A DNA stretch of 64,000 bases. Source: Balneolaceae bacterium (GTDB lineage: Bacteria > Bacteroidota > Rhodothermia > Balneolales > Balneolaceae). Location: the NCBI GenBank assembly GCA_017795005.1, contig CP051242.1:2380976-2444975 (forward strand), in the 5' to 3' direction. The position numbers and the translations under genes are program-made. The notes under the pieces were generated by a model that was given only the letters and a program-made list of their open reading frames with translations, was not told where the DNA came from and made no database searches. Below are positions 1 through 8,457 of the stretch, in pieces (positions within the stretch are counted from its first letter, which is position 1; each line of letters starts with the position of its first letter).

Positions 1-1666
1 TGGAAGGGAAACGTTCCTGAAGTGATTCAATACTTAGAATGGTAGGTGATACCGTATCTTGCTCTTGAATTTCATTAAGTTTTGCCACCAACATTTCAAC
101 TTCATCGTTAGAATCAGCGATAATATATGCGGGGTTTCTTTTGTTGGAATCATTTACCTGACCTGCCACTGCTCTGAATTTTTCATATTCAGGAAATTTT
201 GGCTCTAGTTTTCCGGTATCGTACTGGAAGCTAAGATTTCCACTATACGCAATAACTACTCCTGATATAATTAATCCAACGATTACAATACTTCTGGCAA
301 ATGGATAACGCTTTTGAGATATGTTATGAAATTCTTCGTCATGACTGAATAAAATAAGATTGAAGCGTTCAAAAATAACCAATAAAGATGGAAGCACATA
401 TAACATTGTAAACAGTGCAAGCATAATCCCGGTCCCGGAAATAAATCCAAACTCAGAGAATCCTCTGAAATCAGCAAACATCAAAACATAAAGTGCACAG
501 GCAGTAGTAAAGGCACTTACAAGAATGGCTTCCCCGGTTTTCTCATTTGTGGCATAAATTGCTTCTTCTACATTCATACCTCCAGACCTTAACTCGATGT
601 AGCGAGCGTAGTAGTGTATACCATAATCAATTCCTAGTCCGAATAGAATTACAAATAATACGGAAGTCATGGTATTCAACATACCCAAGTAGAAATAGGT
701 CAACCCAAAAGTCCAGAGCAGACTAATTAATAGAGGTATCCCTATGATTAAAACTGGTATTGGGATTCGAATAACATGACTCCAGACTGAGTACTTTCCT
801 TCACCATTATTCCCTTTACGATAATGGAGATATTTTTTTATGAAGAAATAAAGCATTACTAACAGGATTACACTACCAATACCTGACGCAAAGCTACTTA
901 TTACATCATTCATTATTGATGTTAACTCCTCAAGATGCCTTTTTAAGCGCCCCCCGAATTGTACTTCCATTTCAGGGTGATAAGAAGATGGATTTAATGC
1001 CGTGATAAGAGAATCATAAGTAACAAACATATCCTCCAGATACTTGATATCACTTTTTGATCCTGTAGGAAAAAACTTCAATACCATAATAGTACTGTCT
1101 TCATTTACAGGGTATTCTGAAGGAACTAAAGTGTTATAGCTTTCCTGAAAGTTTTCAGCACGATTATCCTCCTCTTCCTCTTCATCCCCTAAGTCGAAAT
1201 AAAAAGGGTTTGCTTCTTCTTTGGCTTGTTGTATTTCATCCTGCAGCCATTTTGTTAAATCTTCAAGTTCTTTATTACTCGCTAGATATAAAGCATTATT
1301 CTGAATAAACTCAGTATTTTTTGTGTACTCCGCTCTCTTGAAGTACACATCCTGATATCTTTGGTAATACAGTTCAAGTGTTTTCGGTATTAAGACTTCA
1401 GCAAATGCTTTGTTGGCTTCGAAACTAGGAGATTTAATTGCAACCTGCATCTCAGTTTCCCCACCGACATTTTCTTTCAATTGCTCTAAGGCCAAAACAT
1501 TAGGATGGTCTTCAGGGAGGAGATTTGCGATATCCGTATCTACTTTTAAATTCGAAGCGAAATATCCAGCTGTAATTGCAATTAGTATGCTAAAAAACAA
1601 TAACAGGTAAGGATGATCTATGTTTAGTTTTAAAAGAGGTTTGAGTTTCTGAAGAAAAAATTTCAT
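1..1666 (-). CDS. MMPL/RND-family exporter, 3' end beyond the window
   Basis: The open frame runs from an ATG at 1666 to the window edge (about 555 residues) and its C-terminal half is missing. It starts with a membrane helix near residues 18-36. A periplasmic loop of about 215 residues follows, with an acidic run near 160-168. Then come several membrane helices with the RND/MMPL signature GLGIDYGIHYYARY at 343-356 and a second periplasmic loop beginning near 480. This half-repeat layout is that of proton-driven lipid or hydrophobe exporters of the inner membrane (MMPL, HpnN-like). The substrate cannot be read from sequence. No Shine-Dalgarno precedes the start. The gene is divergent from the secreted lipocalin-like gene at 1887. 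Family call is firm, substrate unknown. Confidence 0.85.
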   Translation of the reverse strand, partial: MKFFLQKLKPLLKLNIDHPYLLLFFSILIAITAGYFASNLKVDTDIANLLPEDHPNVLALEQLKENVGGETEMQVAIKSPSFEANKAFAEVLIPKTLELYYQRYQDVYFKRAEYTKNTEFIQNNALYLASNKELEDLTKWLQDEIQQAKEEANPFYFDLGDEEEEEDNRAENFQESYNTLVPSEYPVNEDSTIMVLKFFPTGSKSDIKYLEDMFVTYDSLITALNPSSYHPEMEVQFGGRLKRHLEELTSIMNDVISSFASGIGSVILLVMLYFFIKKYLHYRKGNNGEGKYSVWSHVIRIPIPVLIIGIPLLISLLWTFGLTYFYLGMLNTMTSVLFVILFGLGIDYGIHYYARYIELRSGGMNVEEAIYATNEKTGEAILVSAFTTACALYVLMFADFRGFSEFGFISGTGIMLALFTMLYVLPSLLVIFERFNLILFSHDEEFHNISQKRYPFARSIVIVGLIISGVVIAYSGNLSFQYDTGKLEPKFPEYEKFRAVAGQVNDSNKRNPAYIIADSNDEVEMLVAKLNEIQEQDTVSPTILSIESLQERFPS

Positions 1667-1886
1667 CTAGGAGGTTTACTAATCATTATCTTATAAATCA
1701 GGCAGTGTTAAAGATAACTAACTTTCTGAATGATTTATTTATAGAATAAGTATTTATTTTTTTCGTTTATCTAATGCTCTTACATCTATTTTAAACTAAC
1801 GATTTTAATCAGGGAAATAATTCATAGAGGGCATTTATTATTATAAAAAGCTGAAACTCAGATCAAGCTATAGCATCAAGAAATCC

Positions 1887-2936
1887 ATGGCACAAAAATT
1901 TATTCTTATACTTGTTGTTTTTTTATTTACTCCAACCTGGGTAAATGCCCAGCTTATTCAGAATCCTGAGCCTACTCTTCGGGATGCCACAGATGAGGAT
2001 TTTCTGGCTAAAAATTATCCAACCAGAAGATATAATGAATTATATACCTACCAGATTCAGCTCGATAATGGAGTTCAGATTATTTACACTTTTTCTATTA
2101 ACGATTTTGGGAAAGTAAAAAGTAGAGTTTCTGGTGCAAAAATGGCTGTTACTTGGCTTGATGGAAAGAACTACATTGCAAATAAAGAATATTCGATTGA
2201 CACTTTTATTAATGAAGCTGATAGCAATAAGATTATTCTACACCCGGAAAGAAATTATTGGGCAAAAGGAAGTTTTGAAGATGAACATGTAATTAACTTT
2301 CGAACAACAAAAGATGGTGTAGCTTACGATATTCAATTGATACTTTATGATATTGCAAAGGGTAAAGTTCTCGGTAATGGAGTTTATCACCTTGATGGAA
2401 AAGAAATGGGCATGTACCTACTTATTCCCCATTCCAAAGTTAAAGGTTATGTTTCCATTAACGGCAAAAAGATAGATGCCAGAGGTACCGCCTCTATGGA
2501 TCATGTCTACCAAAAACATCTTGCTAATGAGATTGTAGAAAATGGTTATCGAATAAAATCCGGAGATGATAATTTTGGTTACTATTTGAACTTTATTACT
2601 TACAAGAAAGATGGGGATTTATATCCAATTGGTTATGGAATTAAATATGAAAACGGAAAAGCAAATCTAATCGTCCCAAAAAAGATTATTACTAATGATG
2701 AGAAAGGGACACATGGAGTAAAATTGCATACTTCTTTGACAATAGAGATCGAAGATAAGGAGCCTCTCCAATTTAAAGTAACAGAGCACTTTAACTCTTA
2801 TTCAATATTAGATGAATTAGGTGGAATAAAGAAGACCTTAGCAAAACGGTTTCTCGGAGGAGAAATCGTTGAAATGAATGGAATTGGTTTACTTCAGGGA
2901 AAGCCTGCTTATTTTAGCTTTATTGGAGCCAATTAG
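1887..2936 (+). CDS. secreted Svf1/CrtC-like (double-lipocalin-type) protein
   Basis: A 349-residue protein with a clear signal peptide (residues 1-21, cleavage after WVNA). The rest is beta-rich. A segment near residues 195-205 reads RGTASMDHVYQKH, which resembles the conserved 'G.G..DH' stretch of Svf1, AttH and CrtC (hydroxyneurosporene hydratase) proteins. Those proteins bind or hydrate hydrophobic lipids. I infer a periplasmic lipid-handling role, but the match is by eye only and catalytic activity is not implied. It is divergent from the MMPL exporter and ends 6 bases from the convergent nucleotidyltransferase gene. An unrelated secreted beta protein is the alternative. Confidence 0.6.
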   Translation: MAQKFILILVVFLFTPTWVNAQLIQNPEPTLRDATDEDFLAKNYPTRRYNELYTYQIQLDNGVQIIYTFSINDFGKVKSRVSGAKMAVTWLDGKNYIANKEYSIDTFINEADSNKIILHPERNYWAKGSFEDEHVINFRTTKDGVAYDIQLILYDIAKGKVLGNGVYHLDGKEMGMYLLIPHSKVKGYVSINGKKIDARGTASMDHVYQKHLANEIVENGYRIKSGDDNFGYYLNFITYKKDGDLYPIGYGIKYENGKANLIVPKKIITNDEKGTHGVKLHTSLTIEIEDKEPLQFKVTEHFNSYSILDELGGIKKTLAKRFLGGEIVEMNGIGLLQGKPAYFSFIGAN

Positions 2937-2942
2937 AAAGTG

Positions 2943-3674
2943 TTACTTTTGGTTTAGTATCTTTTCTACATATTCCAACATCTCAGGAGTATCAACGTCC
3001 TGCCAAAATCCATCTTTTATATCAACGGTATACATTTTTCCTTTGGAAGCTAACTCCTGTACACCATCAGAAATTGAAGTGTCTCCCTCTCGATCATATT
3101 TTTCTTTTAACGCACCTAAGATCCCTTTTGTACAAACAAACACTCCCGTATCAATACAATTGAAGGTAGGAATTTCTTTTCCGATTGATTTAATCTTCCC
3201 TTCTTTCGATAATACTTTAGTGGCGTCATCCATGTCAAAAATAGTGTCAATCTTAAAATCTACAAGTAGTGCAGCGGAACCTTCTTCAAGTTTATAATCC
3301 CGGGCAATTTCCATAACAGACTCTCCCAACACGTGATCTGCCATAGTCATAATGAATTCCTCTCCCAGATACTGTTCTGCCACTAAAACAGATACGCCAT
3401 TACTAAGTTCATAGCTTTCATTATATACGAACTCAATAGGAGTACTACCTGTGTATAAATTCAGAATAGCTTCTTTAACTTCATCATGACCATGGCCAAG
3501 TACAATTACAATTGAACCGCAACCAGCTTTTTCAAGACTTTCAATGGTTCTGAAAATAAGAGGTTTTCCTTGTACAGGAGTGAGTGGCTTAAATGCAGTA
3601 ACAGCACTGACACCTTGTAACCTTGAGCCAAAACCAGCCGCGAGTATTAATCCTTTCCGTTTGTTTACAGACAT
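2943..3674 (-). CDS. IPCT-like nucleotidyltransferase (probable CTP:inositol-1-phosphate cytidylyltransferase)
   Basis: A 243-residue MobA/RfbA-type nucleotidyltransferase. The nucleotide loop is LILAAGFGSRL at the N-terminus, with KPLTPVQGKPL downstream. The metal-binding region reads MADHVL, and DDATKV, IDTGVF and GFWQDVDTPE follow. The DHV, DATKV and IDTG elements are those I associate with inositol-1-phosphate cytidylyltransferase, which makes CDP-inositol from CTP and inositol-1-phosphate. The gene starts 3 bases after the stop of the inositol-phosphate synthase gene, so the two are surely cotranscribed and act in sequence. No CDP-alcohol phosphotransferase domain is fused, unlike the archaeal IPCT/DIPPS fusion. 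A generic sugar-phosphate nucleotidyltransferase is the fallback. Confidence 0.75.
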   Translation of the reverse strand: MSVNKRKGLILAAGFGSRLQGVSAVTAFKPLTPVQGKPLIFRTIESLEKAGCGSIVIVLGHGHDEVKEAILNLYTGSTPIEFVYNESYELSNGVSVLVAEQYLGEEFIMTMADHVLGESVMEIARDYKLEEGSAALLVDFKIDTIFDMDDATKVLSKEGKIKSIGKEIPTFNCIDTGVFVCTKGILGALKEKYDREGDTSISDGVQELASKGKMYTVDIKDGFWQDVDTPEMLEYVEKILNQK

Positions 3675-3677
3675 GAA

Positions 3678-5003
3678 TTAGCTTACTGCTTCTTCCTCAA
3701 AATTTTCCGAAAGATGTGTAACTGGTTTTTCTCCCCCCAGAACACGTAGTGTATTTTTAAGCCTGAAATGCTGAATAAAAATATCATGCTCTGGTATATG
3801 TCCAGCTTTTACCTGCGGACTCTTGAAGTAAAATGATAACCATTCCTGTATTCCACTTTTGTTAGCCCTTTTTGCAAAATCAAGAAACAAAGCGAGATCA
3901 AGAACAATAGGAGCCGCAAGAATAGAATCACGACATAGAAAATCCACTTTTATCTGCATATCGTATCCCATCCAACCAAATATGTCGATATTATCCCAAC
4001 CTTCTTTTGCGTCTCCTCTGGGTGGATAATAATTGATTCTAACTTTGTGATATAAGTCACCATAAAGTTCAGGATAGATACTTGGTTGAAGAATAGAATC
4101 GAGCACTCCGGTTTTTGTAACTTCTTTTGATTTAAAACTATCCGGATCATCAAGAACTTCACCGTCTCTGTTTCCTAGTATATTTGTAGAGAACCAGCCT
4201 CTTATTCCGAGCATTCTGGTTTTAAAACCAGGAGCCAAAATTGTCTTCATTAAAGTCTGTCCTGTTTTAAAATCTTTACCTGCTATTGGAACCCCTTCTT
4301 TCTCAGCAAGCTCTTCGAGGGCAGGAAAATCAGCTGAAAGGTTTGGAGCTCCATTGGCATAAGGTACTCCTTCTTTAATTGCTGCATATGCATAAAGTTG
4401 AGAAGGAGCAATTGACTCATCATTATTTCTTAATCCTTCTTCAAATGCTTCAATAGATTGATGGCATGCTGAAGGGTGCAAGTGAACTTCTGTTGAACCA
4501 CACCAAATCATTACTGCACGAGTAGCTCCGGTTTCCTTCATTCTGTTGCGAATATCTTGCCTAAGAGATTCTGCTAACTCCATCTTATTGGTTTCAGACT
4601 TTACATTCGGTCCTTCGAGCTTTTTCACATATTTCTGATCGAATGCAGCAAGCATCGGCTTTACTTCTTCCAAATCACTTTTTAGCGGATCCAAATCCTG
4701 AGGTTTCAGAACGTCTGCATTCTTTGCGGCTTCAAAAGCATTGTCTGCTTTTACATCCCATCCCCCGAATACGATATCATCAAGACTAGCTAGATCCAGA
4801 AAATCTTTAATTAATGGATTTCTATTTTCAGATCGTGCTCCTAATCGTATGGTTTGTAATTGCGTTAATGAGCCAAATGGTTTCGTTAAGTTTTTTCTGG
4901 CAGATACTACTCCTGCCATAAAAGTTGTAGCTACTGCTCCCATTCCTGGAGTTAAAACTAACAGTTTTCCATCTGTAGGATGCACTTTTGGGGAATTTGT
5001 CAT
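3678..5003 (-). CDS. ino1: inositol-3-phosphate synthase
   Basis: A 441-residue protein that converts glucose-6-phosphate to inositol-3-phosphate (L-myo-inositol-1-phosphate) with bound NAD. Visible are the N-terminal Rossmann loop LTPGMGAVATTF, the VMIWCGSTEVH segment, the family block GNRDGEVLDDPDSFKSKEV, and a C-terminal DSILAAPIVLDL stretch. Length fits bacterial members of the family. It is the first gene of a two-gene leftward operon with the IPCT-like gene, so the product is probably channelled to CDP-inositol and then to an inositol lipid or di-inositol-phosphate solute. No inositol monophosphatase is adjacent. Confidence 0.93.
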   Translation of the reverse strand: MTNSPKVHPTDGKLLVLTPGMGAVATTFMAGVVSARKNLTKPFGSLTQLQTIRLGARSENRNPLIKDFLDLASLDDIVFGGWDVKADNAFEAAKNADVLKPQDLDPLKSDLEEVKPMLAAFDQKYVKKLEGPNVKSETNKMELAESLRQDIRNRMKETGATRAVMIWCGSTEVHLHPSACHQSIEAFEEGLRNNDESIAPSQLYAYAAIKEGVPYANGAPNLSADFPALEELAEKEGVPIAGKDFKTGQTLMKTILAPGFKTRMLGIRGWFSTNILGNRDGEVLDDPDSFKSKEVTKTGVLDSILQPSIYPELYGDLYHKVRINYYPPRGDAKEGWDNIDIFGWMGYDMQIKVDFLCRDSILAAPIVLDLALFLDFAKRANKSGIQEWLSFYFKSPQVKAGHIPEHDIFIQHFRLKNTLRVLGGEKPVTHLSENFEEEAVS

Positions 5004-5142
5004 AAAAGGATAAAGATTTAAATTATATCCTTTAAATATACGGAAATAAATAAAGTGATGAGAAACTTAAACCTTTAATTTAAAGAATGAAGTATCTTAT
5101 TTTTTAACAAACATTCTCGCTATCAATCTCCAGACAAATAGT

Positions 5143-5163
5143 CCTTATATTTATACTATAAGG
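5143..5163. promoter_or_regulatory. inverted repeat upstream of the asparagine-synthase-like gene
   Basis: CCTTATA at 5143-5149 and TATAAGG at 5157-5163 form a perfect 7-base inverted repeat around a 7-base spacer. It ends 11 bases before the TTG start at 5175. It could be an operator or a 5' leader hairpin. It is too short and AT-rich to be sure. Confidence 0.25.
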
Positions 5164-5174
5164 TTTTAATTTTT

Positions 5175-6944
5175 TTGAATAATACGTCCTACACATATAC
5201 AGATGCTCCAGGCATATATTTGATTAATAATCAAAGAAACAATTCAAAAGACTGTTATAATTTTGGGAATTATTCAGTTTTTAAAACTGGAAAATTATCA
5301 GAAAAAGCTGAAGATCAAAATTGGGCAATATTTTTTGATGGTTTATTATTCAGGGATTATACCTCTCCTCAAACTGATTCAGAATATATTCTAGATAAAT
5401 TCAGCATCTCGGAAAACATTCAGGATGTGTTAGGTCTGGAAGGTTTTTATAACCTTATCATTATCCATAAATCCGGTTCAAAAGGGTATATATTTAGTGA
5501 TGCCCTTAGTTCAAGACCGCAATACTTATATTCTAATGACACCGACTTTGGTACTTCTCCAACACCCTATTTCTTTAGCAAACTTGGATTAAATTTCAGC
5601 TTAAACCGAACAAATGCTCTTGAAGTCATTCGCTTTTTACACAATGGATATGACCGAACTCTTGTAAATGAAATTAGCAGAATCTTACCTGGTAAATACT
5701 ATGAATTTGATGGTAAAGGTAATTTTGAAACTTACCCATACATCGATTTCTCACAAAAAATAGATACAGAAATAACAGAAGAAAAAGCTGTTGATTGGAT
5801 GTATGAGATTTGTAAAAGACCTATGGAATCGGTTTTGAAACATCCAAAACTTAAACACATGGATGTTCATCTACCCCTTACGGCAGGGTTAGACTCCAGA
5901 CATTTATTGGGTCAAGTAATTGAATTAGGAAAGACACCCAAAAGACTTTGGCATGTACAGATAGATGAAAAAGATTTTCTTCCTGTTCAAAAAATGAGTA
6001 AGGAACTTGGAATTCAATTGGAATCACCTAGCTTGTTCGAATTAGATTTTAAAAAAAATATCAGACGGTGGCTTGAGAGGTCTGCCGGTCTAGTAAACTT
6101 CCACCAATTTTATTTACTAAATATTAGTGATCAAGAAGCAATTGGTTTTAATGGTCAACTGATGGATAAATTTCTTGGACTTGCACCAGTTACAACCATA
6201 AAAAATACTAGCAACTCTTTAGTAGAGCAGAAATGGGCAAAAAAATATTCCCGAACTGCTATTATGAACAGCCTTTTCTCTGACTACAAAGAATTGAATC
6301 ATATTTTATTCGATTTACACTCTAAATTTTTACACACAATTAATGGAGAGGACTGGTATAAAATGGCTATATATGAATTTCATTATAAGAGCCTCCACTA
6401 TACCGGAGTTACTGATACAATGACCTCAGATGAATACTTCTGTTTCTCGCCTGGTTCTTCAATTGATGCATTAAGATTTATTCAGACCGTACCTTATTCA
6501 ATTGGCGGTTCAAAAAAAATCCGTCTTAAGACATTAAAAAAATATTTCCCTCAAATTGGTAAGTTTCCCGACACAGACGGCATTCCACTTACTGAGAAGA
6601 AATTAAGACCCAGAAAAAGTACTCCACCCATAAGAAAAAATTTACTCCCCTTTATACAATGGGTTTTTAGTGGATTTAAGGGAGACCCAGCTATCAATAC
6701 TGAACATGAATGGCTAAGGAAAAGTCAGTTTCTAAAACAAATTCATCGAAAAATTGTTTTTGAAGGATTAATATTTAATGAACATATATTAAATCAAATT
6801 GCTGCTAAAAGAAGTTGGTATACTCATCAGGCAGGAGGTTTTCAAGCTTGGACATTAATGAGTCTTTTAACAATTGAAATGAGTTATAGGGTATTAGTTA
6901 AACAACAGTCTATTGATGATGCAATTAATTGGTTATTTGAGTGA
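5175..6944 (+). CDS. asparagine-synthase-like protein of a polysaccharide locus
   Basis: A 589-residue protein beginning at TTG. Residues 1-190 look like a class II glutamine-amidotransferase fold, but the catalytic Cys expected at position 2 is absent. Residues 205-589 resemble the asparagine-synthetase ATP-pyrophosphatase domain. The nucleotide loop, normally SGGxDS, reads TAGLDSR at 236-242. AsnB-like proteins are common in capsule and exopolysaccharide clusters, where they amidate or otherwise modify sugars or peptides. Ammonia from glutamine is unlikely here because the Cys is missing. The flippase gene follows 38 bases later. True asparagine synthesis is improbable; the exact reaction is unknown. 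Confidence 0.75.
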   Translation: MNNTSYTYTDAPGIYLINNQRNNSKDCYNFGNYSVFKTGKLSEKAEDQNWAIFFDGLLFRDYTSPQTDSEYILDKFSISENIQDVLGLEGFYNLIIIHKSGSKGYIFSDALSSRPQYLYSNDTDFGTSPTPYFFSKLGLNFSLNRTNALEVIRFLHNGYDRTLVNEISRILPGKYYEFDGKGNFETYPYIDFSQKIDTEITEEKAVDWMYEICKRPMESVLKHPKLKHMDVHLPLTAGLDSRHLLGQVIELGKTPKRLWHVQIDEKDFLPVQKMSKELGIQLESPSLFELDFKKNIRRWLERSAGLVNFHQFYLLNISDQEAIGFNGQLMDKFLGLAPVTTIKNTSNSLVEQKWAKKYSRTAIMNSLFSDYKELNHILFDLHSKFLHTINGEDWYKMAIYEFHYKSLHYTGVTDTMTSDEYFCFSPGSSIDALRFIQTVPYSIGGSKKIRLKTLKKYFPQIGKFPDTDGIPLTEKKLRPRKSTPPIRKNLLPFIQWVFSGFKGDPAINTEHEWLRKSQFLKQIHRKIVFEGLIFNEHILNQIAAKRSWYTHQAGGFQAWTLMSLLTIEMSYRVLVKQQSIDDAINWLFE

Positions 6945-6982
6945 AATGATTTCAACCCTAATTAAAATCACACAGATAAATA

Positions 6983-8452
6983 ATGAGTAATAATTCATCC
7001 TTTTCTTCAAGGGTTGTAAAATCTTTTCTGTATTCTGGTATTGGGAATACGATAAGTAAGGTGATTAATGTAATTGGTCTTTTCATTGTACTTAAAATTA
7101 TTGCTCCCGAAGCTTTCGGAATTGCCAGTATTGTTATAGCCATTTTTGCTGTTTTAAAAGCTATTACAGAATTAGGGCTTGGAATTGCAATAGTACAGGC
7201 AGAAACAATCACAAAGAAAGAATTAGATAGTCTTTTCTGGGTTTCTTTGGGTATGACGGGGATTGTATATCTTATAATATACATCGGAGCTCCTTTCGCA
7301 GCCTTATTTTATGATCAACCTTTAATAACAGATCTGATTAGAGCGAATGGCTCAATAATCGTTCTGTTTACTTTATTTTTTGTTCCAAGAAATCTTTTAA
7401 AAAGAGACTTAAACTTTAAGGAAATTGCGATTATTGATAATGTCTCTTTGCTTATATCAAGTGCTACTATGATTGCAATGGCATTTTGGGGATTTGGAGC
7501 ATGGGCTATTATTGGTGCAGAAATAGTAAATCGAGTTGGACAATTAGTTCTTACCCAAATTTATAAGCCATATTTGCCCGGTTTACAGTTTGAATGGACT
7601 GAAATTAAAGATCGGGTTTCTTTTGGATTATATGCCACCGGCTCCCGTTTACTCTATAACCTTTATTCAAATGCAGATTATTTAATCGTTGGTCGTGTTT
7701 TTGGAGCAGAAGCAGTTGGTATTTATACTTTGGCATACCGAATCGTCAGTGACACTGTTAAAACATTGACTTCCAATTTAAACGAAGTTGCATACCCTAC
7801 TTTTTCAAGGCTACAAAATGAAATAAAACGGTTACAAGTTTACTTCTTTACTCTTGCCAGAGGGAGTATGCAACTAAATAGTATTGTCCTGATCTTGATT
7901 GGAGTTTTTATCGATGAAATTTTATTACTAGCAGGATTTGAAGAATGGATGGAAGCTGTACCTTTGGTTCAATTACTTGCAATTTCTTCGCTATTGAGAA
8001 CGGTTTCTCCCCTAGTTCCTCAGTTATTAAATGCAGTAGGAAAAGCAAAACTGAATTTTTATTACTCGTTATCCAACGCAATTATTATGCCCGTTGCATT
8101 TTTGATTGGAGCACAATTCAGTTTGGTAGGAGTAGGCTGGTCATGGGTAATAGGCTATCCGGTAGTAGTGTTATTGCTCTTTTACTTCGGAAGTAAGAAT
8201 ATCCATGTAAGCCTTTTCGAATTCATTAGTCGAGCTTTTCAAGGCTTTTGGTTTTTACCATTCTTTTTAGGAGTTGCTCTGGGCTTACAGTTTGGGCTAA
8301 AAGAAATACTGGGGGAATATCTGCTTATTCAGATTATTATAGGAATTGGCATTACATTTCCTTTAGGACTTTACATTGTATATAAGAATGAAAAGGATAC
8401 AATTGCTTTGCTAAGAGGGCGGATAAAAAAACTCCCTAATGAGGACTCATGA
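6983..8452 (+). CDS. Wzx/TuaB-type polysaccharide flippase
   Basis: A 489-residue integral membrane protein of the MOP superfamily (polysaccharide_synt/WzxC-TuaB type). About 12-14 hydrophobic helices are evident, from VINVIGLFIVLKI near residue 30 to the last helix near 455-472. Family-typical elements include APEAFGIASIV near 41-51, SNADYLIVGRVFGAEAVGIY in the middle, and a short basic C-terminus. Such proteins translocate lipid-linked oligosaccharides across the inner membrane. It follows the asparagine-synthase-like gene on the same strand and is convergent with the glycerophosphotransferase-like gene 5 bases away. The glycan carried cannot be inferred. Confidence 0.88.
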   Translation: MSNNSSFSSRVVKSFLYSGIGNTISKVINVIGLFIVLKIIAPEAFGIASIVIAIFAVLKAITELGLGIAIVQAETITKKELDSLFWVSLGMTGIVYLIIYIGAPFAALFYDQPLITDLIRANGSIIVLFTLFFVPRNLLKRDLNFKEIAIIDNVSLLISSATMIAMAFWGFGAWAIIGAEIVNRVGQLVLTQIYKPYLPGLQFEWTEIKDRVSFGLYATGSRLLYNLYSNADYLIVGRVFGAEAVGIYTLAYRIVSDTVKTLTSNLNEVAYPTFSRLQNEIKRLQVYFFTLARGSMQLNSIVLILIGVFIDEILLLAGFEEWMEAVPLVQLLAISSLLRTVSPLVPQLLNAVGKAKLNFYYSLSNAIIMPVAFLIGAQFSLVGVGWSWVIGYPVVVLLLFYFGSKNIHVSLFEFISRAFQGFWFLPFFLGVALGLQFGLKEILGEYLLIQIIIGIGITFPLGLYIVYKNEKDTIALLRGRIKKLPNEDS

Positions 8453-8457
8453 TCTGC

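Noticed and set aside
1669-1674. Plus-strand AGGAGG
   Set aside because: No plus-strand start lies within 20 bases; the nearest gene (1887) is over 200 bases away, so it is coincidental.
2878-3297. 139-residue plus-strand ORF
   Set aside because: It overlaps the 3' end of the 1887 gene and is antisense to the IPCT-like gene; no family resemblance.
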